A DNA stretch of 64,000 bases from Centropus unirufus (lineage: Eukaryota; Chordata; Aves; Cuculiformes; Centropidae), in the NCBI GenBank assembly GCA_013397695.1, contig VYZI01000169.1, positions 1,090,688 through 1,154,687 on the forward strand, read 5' to 3'. Shown here piece by piece: positions 22,881 through 34,311 of the stretch (its first letter is position 1; each line of letters begins with the position of its first letter). The notes beneath the pieces were generated by a model that did not search any database, was not told the DNA's origin, and worked only from the letters and a program-made list of their open reading frames with translations. The position numbers and the translations under genes were made by a program.

Positions 22881-25800
22881 CACATGGGAAGTGTTCTGAG
22901 TCCTGGGAGAACATGCTGGATTTCCCAAGGGAATAAGACCTGACATCAGCATTGTTCCTCCTATGTTGGGGCAAGAATAAAAGGAGGCTTTACACCTAAA
23001 TCCCATCAAGTGTTCCAGCAGCAAGGAATAATAGCACTGCACTCAGAATGGTTTGTGGGCTCATGCAGTTCATCACGTACCTAGGAAACTGGGATGGAAA
23101 TGTATTCAAATCCCATCGCTTTATGGATTTAAACTCGAAAATTGGTCCTCAAAATCGATGTTTGCTGCTTAAAAAACCTCCAAACCCCTCACCAGCCGGA
23201 GAAGCACAGAGGCACTGGATGAGCTGTGTGGGCATTGCTGCCACACGCCAGCCGTACCCCAAGCCTGGAGCTGTTGATCAACGCTCACAGCCAGCCTCTT
23301 CCAAAGGGCCAAGAGGCACGGAAACGCCCCTCCTCGCCCAGCCGGAGGGAGAATTTCTCCCTGATGGCAGGAGCTGGCTCAGTTTGGGCATGACTCTGAT
23401 CAGATAAAGGGAGCTGTGTTGGCCTGCAGAGCCCAGCTGCCTGGCATCAAGGGCAGGGAAGGCTCGGCTGTGCTGGGCCATGGAGACAGGCGAGTGACCG
23501 CACCGGCACGCAGCCCAGCCCCTGGATCGTGTCCTTCTGAAGAACCAGGCTATTGTCCATTGCCAGCTCTTGTCTGATGCTGCTTCACTCAAAGCAAGAT
23601 GCAAAAAGGGGGAAACTCTAAATGAATCACATCCCTTTTCTAATCTTTTTTTCTCCTGGGGGTGGATTTGGACAAGCTCCAAAGCCACAGCCTAATTTAA
23701 ATCAGGAGAAAGGTGGCTGTGAAGAGTGGAAAAGCAAGAAAGCTGGGAAAAACGGGCAGAAATATTTGTCCTTCCATGAATGAATGTCTGTCCTGATGGG
23801 AAATGGCCACATCTGGTGATAGAAAACAGAGGTTTCTTCTAGACACTAATCGCTTGCTTTTTGTCTGGGATCCCCAAGCCATTTTAAACACTGTGGGGTG
23901 ATGTGACTGGGGGCTTAAGGCTTCCCCATGTCTGCTGCCCTTCCTAGGAGATGCTGACAAATGTCTTGGGGAGATAGCAAGCAGCTTGCAGGAAGGAGCC
24001 TCTTCAAAGCCTTCTCGCCCTTATCTCCCCTCTGGAGTTGTTTTGACAGTGGGCAGTCAGAGGCAGGAGCCCTTGCTGGGATGAAGTCAAGACTGCAAGA
24101 AAAAAACTATCCCCAAGAGACTGCATCGGCAGCGCACGCTATAACTCTCGTTCGGAGTGGGCAGATGGAGCCCGTGTGGTTGCAGCCAGGCCAGGGGAGC
24201 TCAGCCAGTCTAAACAGTTCTGGAGGTAACGTGGAAGGTCACTCCTGGTGGAGCTCAGTTCTGTGCTGTGAGCACTTCAGTTTCCTCTCCAGCTCCAAAC
24301 AGACTCTGAGGTCCACAGCGGTTTCTGTGATAGGGACAACACAGCTCCCTGCTTTCCCTCGCCTTCTGGCGTGGTGAACGGCTCGGGGATCTTGCCAGGT
24401 CCCTTGCCCCATGCCACTTGCAGGTTTGTGTTAGCCAGCCCGGTGTGTGTCCCTGGCTCCTCTCTCCGCACCGCTGCGCTCACCCCGAGGTCTCACAACG
24501 CCTGCTTTCCCCACCTCCTCTGCCAAGCGCCATGAGCCTGACGCTCCCAGCTCACTGCTGGAATCTCTGGCAGTAGATCCTGTCTCAGGGTAGGGGGGTC
24601 TGTGCTTCCCCCAGGCTGCAGGGCTCTCCCGCACAGCCCACCAGCCCCAGGGACGGGTGCTCAGTTGCCCTCCCAGCCCCTGGAGGGCCGTACCCCAGGC
24701 TTGCACCCGGCTAAACGTGCCCCCAGATTCCAGTCCCATTTGCTGACCAAAGCCATGCTTGGGAGCAAAGCCCAGGCACGCCAGGCCTCAAGAAATCCAG
24801 TTCTGATAAATGGCAGCCAAGAGAACTTTGCTCTGGTGGCTCTGCTGCTTCTCCCACCGCCGGCTCTGCCAGGTCTTCAGTGCATTCCTTGGCAAAATGG
24901 GACCGTGTTGTGCCAGAATGGGGCTTCATCCAGATTTGCTATAAACACCCGAACCCTACCCTGACTCCCACCTGCCCAGTCCTTCCAATTTATTGGTACA
25001 GTTAAGAAAATAAAACGGTGCCTCTCTTTTTAAAGCTTTTGGCAATATTTTTAGCCCCTCGGGCTATGTAATCGCAGCTCCATGACACAGAGAGATAAGC
25101 TGAGTATTTAGGAGCACAGAGGGATGTGGGATGGGGCCCAGCTAGCCCCGTACCCCCTCTCTGACTGTAGTGGCAGGAAATGAATCAAAAAGCTTTGCAG
25201 AAATGCCTGGAAGGATGAGACCTCTCTCTCCGGACATGACCGGCTCCCACTCCTCACCTCGACATAGGGCGGCAGCCCTGGCAACCCATGCAAGATGCCA
25301 GGTGTTGGTGTGCTGAGCACTGCGGGACCTCTGGAGGCAGCTGCTTTGTCCCCCTGGCCAGAGCAGCCGGGGGTCAGTGGGTGGGTGAGCCCCGTCACTT
25401 GTGCACTGGGAGTTCTTGCAGTGCTGCTGCTTGCCGAGCTCCATCTCGAGAGGCTGCAAGTGGGAAACTGTCAGTGGGAGTAACCTTCTTCTGCAGCGGT
25501 GGTTGAGGACTCCTTGTGATGGATACAAACCTCTCTGTTTACAAAATCTCTCTGATTTTTTTTGCTTGATCCCAAAGTGTCAGCTGATGGCTCTGGAGTT
25601 GCTGTTCCTGCTAGAGGAGTTCCCATCTATTCGTACAAAAACCCCGTGCAGATGCGTTACAGCCAGAGCTCCCCCTCACACCTCCTTTGGCCTGAGCGAC
25701 TCTACCTAAAAACTGCTTCAAATACAATCATTTCTACATTCCTGGGTCAGAGCTGCACCCTTGGTGGGTCTGGAGCCCCTGTCACCTGCTGCCAGGCAGA

Positions 25801-26012
25801 AGCCTTGCCTCCATGCTCCATGTGGTGCGGGTGGCAGGACTGGGCCAAGCTGCTGAGGGCCAGGGCACTTCGATGCTCTGCTGAGAGCCATCCCCTTCGA
25901 CACCTCCAAAGTGACTTTCAGCAATTAGCAAGCATCGGGAAAACGAGCGTGCCGACATGAGGTTTGCATTCAGAGAGGAAAAAGCTATTCAGCTTTTGGC
26001 TGGTTTTGAAGT
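22881..26012. other. Non-coding, nothing recognised
   Basis: About 3.1 kb without a recognised gene, RNA or repeat. The longest open frames (138 codons at 23961-24377, 136 codons on the reverse strand at 23278-23688) have no recognisable features. Confidence 0.5.
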
Positions 26013-26342
26013 AGAATCTCAGAATCTTAGAATCACCAGGTTGGAAAAGACCTCTAGATCGAGTCCAACCGTGCCTGTCCACCACTGAGCCAGGTCCTTA
26101 AGTACCTCATCCACCGGGCTTTTAAACCCCTCCAGGTATGGGGACTCCACCACCTTCCTGCGCAGCCTCTGCCAGTGCCTGGTGACCCTTCACGTGAAGA
26201 TTTTTTCCCCAATGTCCAATCTGACCCTGCCCTGGGGCAACTTGAGGTCATTCCTCCTTGTCTCATCCCCTGTCACTTGGGAGAGAAGACCAGCACCCAC
26301 CTCTCTACACCCTCCTTGCAGGCAGCTGTAGGCAGCGAAAGT
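26013..26342 (-). mobile_element. CR1 LINE 3'-end fragment, second subfamily
   Basis: Reverse-strand CR1 beginning AGAATCTCAGAATCTTAGAA, then ATCACCAGGTTGGAAAAGAC, TATGGGGACTCCACCACCTT, GACCCTGCCCTGGGGCAACT and CACCCACCTCTCTACACCCT. It ends near CAGCTGTAGGCAGCGA. It belongs to the same subfamily as 2198-2492 but extends further into the element. Confidence 0.93.
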
Positions 26343-28485
26343 AGCATTGGAACATTCTTGATGCGCCTCTAAATAAGGAATTATTATTTAAGGGACCCTT
26401 GGCATTAGTGGTTCCCATGGCAACGATCCCCTTGGTCTCTGCTGGGGCCAGACTGAACGTTATTGTCTCAGGTCCATCCCAACGAGCCTGGGTCGTGGTG
26501 CGGTTCAAGACCCAGCAGATGGGCTAACACCAATGCCACTGGGGTCCTGTGCGCCTTGGCAAAATGCCCTTTCTACACAACTACTGAATTTAGCTGCGTT
26601 TTGTTAATTGCCTGCGCTAAGCCTGTCTAATTAATCGCACGTGGCTCCGCCCTTGTGTGTGGGGAGAAGTGTAAGTGAATCCATTTGGCCGCTCTCTCCA
26701 AGAGCACAACAAGCGCGTGTAGGAGCTGGAAGCACTGCCTGCAACAACCTCCCCGTCCTGGGCTCGGAGAATCAACCATTTGTGTGTTGGGCTGAATTAA
26801 AACCAAATGCTTGAACTTCTAATTAAAATCTTTCTTCCAGTCGAAGAAAGGAAAAGCCTCAATGACACCGAAACACCCTTTGTTTTGTTCTTCCTTTTCT
26901 CTTTGCCCACGTTGTTGCTCATCATTGAAGCATGGCTGATGGGTTTTGGTACCCCTGGTGTTCCTACATCCAGGTTGGCTTCCCAGAATACCTGTCCACA
27001 TGCTCCTCGTTGGCTCCGCTTCCCGAGTTTACTGCAAACACATGGAGCGCCGCCTCCACCTTCCAGATGCTGGGGAAGCTCTAGGAAAATGGGATAAAAC
27101 AGAGAGGTTGGGGCAGAGAGGGGATAAACAGGGCTAAAGAGAGATCCTGGTCCTGGCAGAGGGGAAGATGCTGACTCCCATCTTGCATCAGAAGGGTTTG
27201 TTATTTCGGCCTATCTTGTGCTTGGGATAACAGAGGGCTTTTGTTGAACTTTAACATTTGGACTCCTTAAGAGCCTGTTCTTTAGTGTGGTTTGGGGAGG
27301 ACAAAAGAAGACTTTTGTTGATTTGGCATAAATTACGCAGTGGGTATTTTTGGCATAAATGTTAGAGTTTGATGCTTTTTGTTGGTTTGGCAAAACATAC
27401 CTCGAAATCACAAAAATATGCTTCTAATTACAGAATGTGTGTTGCAGCGATGTGGGACAGTGCAGCAAGGAACCCTTCACTATTTATATTAACTGGATCA
27501 AAAAATTAACCTCTTCCTGTTGAATGTTTACAGCTGGAACCCAGTCAAAGAATCTGAGGCTGGAAGGAGCAATGCTTTAATACTTTTCTGCCTCAACAGC
27601 AAAGATAAGTAAATTATTTTTCAGATGCTGAGCATTGAGGCTGGTCCCAGCAATCAGGGCTTAGGTTTGCTCACCAGAAGAGCTGGCAGGTTCCGCGGGC
27701 CCCAGATCTAAGCTGTGCATTGGTATTTTATGAACCCCTGCATGAACAGAAATCTCCCAGGCAAATAAAAGGGCAAAAATGCAATGAAAGCAAAGCTGCT
27801 GGCACTGCCCGGGTAGAGCAGAAAGCAAACAGGCAGCTTGCACAGCTCAAGCAAAGCCTGGTTTGGGCAAAGATCTTGGAGCCTGTGGACCTTCAGCAAT
27901 GAAAAACAGGAAAAAGTGCTTTATGAACTCCAACAGGACCTGGTTCTCCAGCCCCGCTGGGGCTCCCTCTGTGACCTGGCCTGTTCCGATCCTCTCCTGA
28001 GCTCTTGGTCTGAGCCAAGGTGGCAGAGTGCTGACTCGGCCTCGTGGTCCTTGATAAGGATCGTTGGGCAGAGGAGTCAATGACCCTAATTAACAGCATG
28101 TGTAATGTTTTGCCTGAAGAGCTTCCTGCGAGTGGCTCTCCCAACGTGTCTGTCTTGTTCAGAGATGCTCTTTCTGGAATTACCATTAAATTGCAGCTCT
28201 GCCTAATTGCTCCGAACGGTTGTAAATCTCATTTAACCCTTCTGGTGGCAGGAGCGATGGAATGGGAGCACCGTGGAGCCTTTCCAATGCATTGGCTTTG
28301 ATTCCACTCTTTATAAGGCAAGAAAGACCTTTTCTGTGGGCTTTTTATTAAACCAGGCAGAAAGTACTGAGAAAAAGTGTAAGAAAAGCTAATTTAGTGC
28401 ACTCTGGACATCTCTGGAGGAGGCTACAAAGGTTTGCTTGACAGAACTGGCACTGGACATTGTCCACATTTGGGAAGAAAGGGAC
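26343..28485. other. Non-coding, nothing recognised
   Basis: About 2.1 kb. AT-rich patches with TAATTAAT-like cores occur at 26575-26650 and 28085-28230, but I see nothing that fixes a function. No coding exon is supported. Confidence 0.5.
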
Positions 28486-28764
28486 TTTTTACAGGGCAGG
28501 GAGTGATAGGATGAGGAGGACTGGCTTTAAACTGGAAGGGGAAGGATTTAGATTTGGAAGTTCTTCATGCTGAGGGTGGGGAGGCCCTGGCCCAGGTTGC
28601 CCAGAGAAGCGGTGGCTGCCCCATCCCTGGAGGTGTCCAAGGCCAGGTTGGATGGGGCTTGGAGCCCCCTGATCCAGTGGGAGGTGTCCCTGCCCATGGC
28701 TGGAGGGTTGCAACAGGCTGAGCTTTGAGGTCCCTTCCAATCCAAACCATTCCATGATTCTATT
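28486..28764 (+). mobile_element. CR1 LINE 3'-end fragment, major subfamily
   Basis: Plus-strand CR1 from about TTTTTACAGGGCAGGGAGTG to a CCATTCCATGATTCTATTAG terminus. It has a short internal deletion between GATTTAGATTTGGAAG and TTCTTCATGCTGAGGG, where other copies carry an extra block (…GAGACATAAGGAAGAAA…). Confidence 0.95.
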
Positions 28765-30486
28765 AGCGTTTCAGGCCCCCCAAACACCAGCAGGAGGAAA
28801 ACCCCTCACCCCCCCAGCGTACAGACAGCAAAACACCAAAACAATGAGGCTGAAACCCACTGTGGCTGTGTCTGTGCAACCCCGCCCTCAGCAAATCCTA
28901 TCAGCTCTCACGTCATAAAATATAGAAAGGAATAAATGCTTTCCCCTTCCCGTTGCTTTAGGAATGGTTATACAATTCCTGTGGTAAAATCTGCTTTGCT
29001 CTGCTGGTTGCTAAGATAATACGATCGTGTTTTGAATGGGGGGGAAGCAGCCTTTTTATTACTGTATATAATGGCTTTTCCTGTTTCTTGGTCATTAGAG
29101 TTATTCTTTTTCTTTTTTTTTTTCTCCATGTTTCTCAGTCCTTCTGAGAGACATCAAGGGAAAGACTTCAGTTTCCTAAGGCACTTGGTGGTGGTAAGAA
29201 GAGGTAGCTGTAGAAAAGCAGTGGGATCCATGCAGATAAATTATTGCCACTCTGGAAAATCACCCCAAAACACCTGAGAAGTTGGTGGTAGTGGTAATTT
29301 TTCCATGTGTCCTGTTCTTGAAGAGGTGAAATGCCCTCAGGAGGCATCATGTGTGGTCCAAAAATGCCAGATTATCCCACGTTCACTGATGATGGTTCAG
29401 CTGGAGAGTGGTTGAGCTCTTCCAAAAACGCTGGTTCCCCATGCTCCAGCAGCTTTTTGGATGATGATGGGCAGGGGGTGCCCTCTCTCTGGCCTCTTTC
29501 CCTCCCTACAGTACGGAGATAAGGAAATGATGGGATACTGAAAGGGCTCGAAAGGCTGGTGTTTCAAAGTGCTGTCATGGGGCAGAGACTATTTACTCCT
29601 AATAATCAACCAGCACTATTTGAAGTCTCAGAACATTTTCCCCTTATGGTTCTTCCTGTTATATTCTTCATTTGTTCTCAAATTAATTTGAGGAGCAGTC
29701 CTGTAGGGAATGCAAAACAATGGGGTGGAGAACATGGGGAGCAGAGGCTTCTGAGGAGACCTTTGCTCAGCTACCACCAAGCAAGCCTTTGCCACCCCAA
29801 GGGCAGGTTGCCCACCACCCCAAGGACAGGTTGCCCAGTGCTCCCTGTCCTGCTGCACGACGTGGCAGCCTTTGCCAAGGTGGGATCTCTCCAGGCACAT
29901 GACAGCAGCTCCCGTGCGTAGGTTATGGGGTTCTTGTGTGTGACAGCCGAGACTTTGGCTTCGTACAATTCCCATCAGTTGAACCGTTGATGGTGACTCC
30001 CTGAGCCCCTTGTGCACAAGGGAGACCTCAGCTTTCCACTGATTTCTCCACTTGGTTTGGTTTCTCATGAGATCTGAAGAGAAAAAAGTGATGTGTTTCC
30101 CATTCTTTGAAGAGAGACCTTTAACTTCCGTGGATGAAATAATGTGTAAAACAATGTTTGGGAAACTTTCCAGGGGGCTGATTTGGGCTTTACAAAGGAA
30201 CCCTCCATGTTCAAGTCCTGATGGGAAGATAAGATAATCCTCCAGCACTGTTTAGTTATCACGTGTGATATAAACAGCCCTCGTCCCTTCATCTCCTGAG
30301 AATGCAGTTCCGAACAATTAGAAGCACTGGAATAAACTCTGCATTCCCCAGGAGATCATGGACCCTGTCCTCATCTCTGTTTGACGGCTGTCAGGAGGGC
30401 CATGGGTCTGAAGGTTTCTCCAGGGCAATTTGCTGAGTTCACTACATGATTTGAGTTTTTACCATAACCCAATCTTTAAATATCAT
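28765..30486. other. Non-coding, nothing recognised
   Basis: About 1.7 kb. A T-rich tract lies at 29106-29125. A 206-codon reverse frame (29628-30248) is the longest here, but it has no recognisable domain and no supporting context. Confidence 0.45.
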
Positions 30487-30922
30487 CGAATCACAGAATG
30501 GTTTGGGTTGGAAGGGACCTCAAACCCATCCAGATCCACCCCCTGCCATGGGCAGGGACTCCTCCCACAGCATCAGGGGGCTCCAAGCCCCATCCAACCT
30601 GGCCTTGAACACCTCCAGGGATGGGGCAGCCACCACTGCTCTGGGCAACCTGGGCCAGGGCCTCCCCACGCTGAATGTGAAGAGTTTCTTCCTCATGTCT
30701 CATCTAAATCTTCCCCCTTTCAATTTAAAGCCATTCCCCTCATCCTGTCACTCCAGGTCCTTGTACAAAGCCCCTCCCCAGCTTTCCTGGAGCCCCTTTC
30801 AGTACTGGAAGCTGCACTGGGGTCTCCTTGGAGCCTTCTCTTTTCCAAGCTGAATAACCCCAACTCCCTCAGCCTGTCCCCGTAGCAGAGCTGCTCCAGC
30901 CCTCAGATATCTTTGTGGCCCC
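30487..30922 (-). mobile_element. CR1 LINE 3'-end fragment, major subfamily, long copy
   Basis: Reverse-strand CR1 from CGAATCACAGAATGGTTTGG through all major-subfamily blocks to CTGCTCCAGCCCTCAGATAT and CTTTGTGGCCCC near 30922. The last block lies close to the 3' end of the CR1 reverse-transcriptase region. Translated open frames across it (for example 30430-30885) are repeat-derived. Confidence 0.95.
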
Positions 30923-30992
30923 AGGTGAGCATCGAGGCCATTGGAACTTTTCTTGTGGCAGCTCCCGGGGCGGATGCCAGTGCCGTGCTCTG

Positions 30993-32477
30993 CTGCGGGA
31001 AGGGCTGGGGCATCTGCTTTGACACCCAGGCCGTTCATCCCACCCCAGGAGAGGGACGAGGAGCACTCAACAGGCAGGAGGAGTTTGATGGACCCCATGC
31101 GTGCTGCTCTCTTCAGTGGAGCAGGAGCTGGGACAGCTGGCTTGGCCAAAGCAGTTTAACCTGTGTGTGGCCGGGCACCTGCAGCTCAGGTGGCTCAGAA
31201 GCTGCTGGTGGGGCAGCACGGCCTGGGTGATGGGAGGAGTGGGGACAGGCTCACAGCGGTTCCTCCTTGGTGGGATTTGGTGGGAAGGAGCACTGCTGGT
31301 TGTCACTTGGCTTTGCTGTAGCACCAAGCCTGGGTGGAATCAGTCACCTCATTGGTTTGCGTCATGTTTTGGACCTGGTTTTAAGGGCAAACCTAGCTGG
31401 GGGGCAGCAGCCACAGCGCTGTGCCCTACCCTCATCCAGAGCGTTCCACTAAGGAGGTTTAAAGTGCTTCCCAGGGAGGTCAGAGGAATTATCCTCCTCT
31501 AACGAGAGGGCAACTATGACTCATTTTTCTCCTGACGTTTCTCTCTCATTGCTCGTTTGTTCCTGAGCCCCTGGAGCAGCAGAGAGGTCTCTTCCACTCC
31601 AGTTTATCTGTGGGGAAGGATGCTGGAGCGGTGATAAAGGGACGGCACTGGCTGCAGACCCGTGCCTGTCGCGGAGCAGTGGTGGAGTCAGCCAGAGGAA
31701 TGTTTTGCCAGTTTGTCTCTGTTATTTTTTGTTTGTTTGTGTGTTCAGCAGAGCACTCTGTTATCTTCCTCCCGGCCTGACGCCATGCTTTTCCTGTTTA
31801 AAATTCCTACTTCTGATTTTCCCTTTGGGTTTTTGGTGGTGGGGTTTTTTTTCTCTCTCTTTTGCTTCCCCAATTGTTCCAGTGTTTTTTTTTTTTTCTC
31901 TCTTTTGCTTCCTCAATTGTTCCAGTTTTATGTTCCCAGCACCAGTTGCCAAACGATATCCACTGAAACCACTTGGGGACATCAGCATTCGGTGTCTCTG
32001 CCTCCTCCCAACACTTATTCCCTGCCCAGTTCTGGTTTCACCTCTCTCACTTGCAAACCCAGCTGAGTCTTTCCCGGTCACATTAACTGCATTTTCCCTG
32101 ATAATTCCTTTCTGCAGAGAGACCTCATAATGGGAAGGCGCTGAGAGCAACCATGTCCAACCATGCATTCACATGGGGATGGACCAGCGTGCTCTAAAGT
32201 GGTCAGGAGGCTCTTCTGATATAGGTTCACTCTAAGTTAGGAGAAGACATTTCTCTGGTGCATCACTGCTTGGTGCTTCAGGGTGTTGAGTTGTTTCGAA
32301 GGTGCTTTCAAACTCTATTCTGGAACTGGTGGGGAAACGCAGGAGACACTGAGCCATGGTGCTGGGCAGGTTTTGATTGTGCAGTTGGTGCTTCTCAGGG
32401 CTAATGTTTGTGTTGGTTCTTGCACAGAAAAGTGGAAACTCTGTAAAGCCCATTCAATTCCACCCCGTGCCATGGGC
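30993..32477. repeat. Left copy of a 1,485-base direct duplication
   Basis: This segment recurs at 32479-33963 at a constant offset of 1,486 bases. I noticed a single substitution (G at 31212, A at 32698) and no length change, even in the 13-base T run at 31885. The copy ends inside a CR1 fragment (32444-32477, reverse strand) and is followed by one N. A single-base gap between identical contig ends points to an unmerged assembly overlap or retained second haplotype, not a biological duplication. The unit has no recognised gene. Confidence 0.95.
31845..31924 (+). repeat. Two-copy pyrimidine-rich tandem repeat
   Basis: Two adjacent copies of a T-run followed by CTCTCTTTTGCTTCC(C/T)CAATTGTTCCAG, at 31845-31882 and 31885-31924. 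The first has an 8-base T run and the second a 13-base T run. The same structure reappears at 33331-33410 because the whole segment is present twice. Confidence 0.85.
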
Positions 32478-32478
32478 N
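32478..32478. other. Single-N contig junction
   Basis: One undetermined base separates the two near-identical 1,485-base segments. The sequence to its left stops in the middle of a CR1 copy, and the sequence to its right restarts at the base equivalent to 30993. Confidence 0.98.
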
Positions 32479-33963
32479 CTGCGGGAAGGGCTGGGGCATC
32501 TGCTTTGACACCCAGGCCGTTCATCCCACCCCAGGAGAGGGACGAGGAGCACTCAACAGGCAGGAGGAGTTTGATGGACCCCATGCGTGCTGCTCTCTTC
32601 AGTGGAGCAGGAGCTGGGACAGCTGGCTTGGCCAAAGCAGTTTAACCTGTGTGTGGCCGGGCACCTGCAGCTCAGGTGGCTCAGAAGCTGCTGGTGGAGC
32701 AGCACGGCCTGGGTGATGGGAGGAGTGGGGACAGGCTCACAGCGGTTCCTCCTTGGTGGGATTTGGTGGGAAGGAGCACTGCTGGTTGTCACTTGGCTTT
32801 GCTGTAGCACCAAGCCTGGGTGGAATCAGTCACCTCATTGGTTTGCGTCATGTTTTGGACCTGGTTTTAAGGGCAAACCTAGCTGGGGGGCAGCAGCCAC
32901 AGCGCTGTGCCCTACCCTCATCCAGAGCGTTCCACTAAGGAGGTTTAAAGTGCTTCCCAGGGAGGTCAGAGGAATTATCCTCCTCTAACGAGAGGGCAAC
33001 TATGACTCATTTTTCTCCTGACGTTTCTCTCTCATTGCTCGTTTGTTCCTGAGCCCCTGGAGCAGCAGAGAGGTCTCTTCCACTCCAGTTTATCTGTGGG
33101 GAAGGATGCTGGAGCGGTGATAAAGGGACGGCACTGGCTGCAGACCCGTGCCTGTCGCGGAGCAGTGGTGGAGTCAGCCAGAGGAATGTTTTGCCAGTTT
33201 GTCTCTGTTATTTTTTGTTTGTTTGTGTGTTCAGCAGAGCACTCTGTTATCTTCCTCCCGGCCTGACGCCATGCTTTTCCTGTTTAAAATTCCTACTTCT
33301 GATTTTCCCTTTGGGTTTTTGGTGGTGGGGTTTTTTTTCTCTCTCTTTTGCTTCCCCAATTGTTCCAGTGTTTTTTTTTTTTTCTCTCTTTTGCTTCCTC
33401 AATTGTTCCAGTTTTATGTTCCCAGCACCAGTTGCCAAACGATATCCACTGAAACCACTTGGGGACATCAGCATTCGGTGTCTCTGCCTCCTCCCAACAC
33501 TTATTCCCTGCCCAGTTCTGGTTTCACCTCTCTCACTTGCAAACCCAGCTGAGTCTTTCCCGGTCACATTAACTGCATTTTCCCTGATAATTCCTTTCTG
33601 CAGAGAGACCTCATAATGGGAAGGCGCTGAGAGCAACCATGTCCAACCATGCATTCACATGGGGATGGACCAGCGTGCTCTAAAGTGGTCAGGAGGCTCT
33701 TCTGATATAGGTTCACTCTAAGTTAGGAGAAGACATTTCTCTGGTGCATCACTGCTTGGTGCTTCAGGGTGTTGAGTTGTTTCGAAGGTGCTTTCAAACT
33801 CTATTCTGGAACTGGTGGGGAAACGCAGGAGACACTGAGCCATGGTGCTGGGCAGGTTTTGATTGTGCAGTTGGTGCTTCTCAGGGCTAATGTTTGTGTT
33901 GGTTCTTGCACAGAAAAGTGGAAACTCTGTAAAGCCCATTCAATTCCACCCCGTGCCATGGGC
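32479..33963. repeat. Right copy of the 1,485-base direct duplication
   Basis: Base-for-base repeat of 30993-32477 apart from the substitution at 32698. Past 33963 the sequence continues normally through the rest of the CR1 element that the left copy cuts off. This copy is therefore the one joined correctly to downstream sequence. Confidence 0.95.
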
Positions 33964-34311
33964 CGGGGCACCTCCCACAGCATCAGGGGGCTCCAAGCCC
34001 CATCCAACCTGGCCTTGGACACCTCCAGGGATGGGGCAGCCACCACTGCCCTGGGCAACCTGGGCCAGGGCCTCCTCATCCTCAGCATTAAGAATTTCTT
34101 CCTTATGTCTCATCCAAATGCCCCCCTTCCAATTTGCAGCCATTTCCCCTTGTCCTGTCTCTCCAAGCCTTTGGAAAAAGTCCTTCCCCAGCTCTCCTGA
34201 AGCCCCTTTCAGTACTGAAGCTGCTCTAAGGTCTTCATGGAGCCTTTTCCTCTCCAGGTTGAACAACCCCAGCTCTCAGCCTGCCCTCCTAGCAGATGGA
34301 CTCCAGCTCTG
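33930..34311 (-). mobile_element. CR1 LINE fragment lacking its 3' terminus
   Basis: Reverse-strand major-subfamily CR1. It begins abruptly at about AAAGCCCATTCAATTCCACC, without the usual CATAGAATCATGGAATGGTT tail, so the element's 3' end has been lost. It continues through CACCTCCCACAGCATCAGGG and CAACCTGGCCTTGGACACCT to GAACAACCCCAGCTCTCAGC and AGATGGACTCCAGCTCTGT. Its first 34 bases also appear at 32444-32477 in the left duplicate. Confidence 0.93.

Noticed and set aside
27545..27580. AGAATCTGAGGCTGGAAGGA as a CR1 tail
   Set aside because: Short, partial similarity only, with no downstream CR1 block.
29628..30248. 206-codon reverse-strand open frame
   Set aside because: No recognisable domain, and the translation contains no conserved-looking blocks.
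31101..33654. Pairs of identical open frames that might suggest a duplicated gene
   Set aside because: They are identical because the same 1.5-kb sequence appears twice around a single N. None resembles a known protein.
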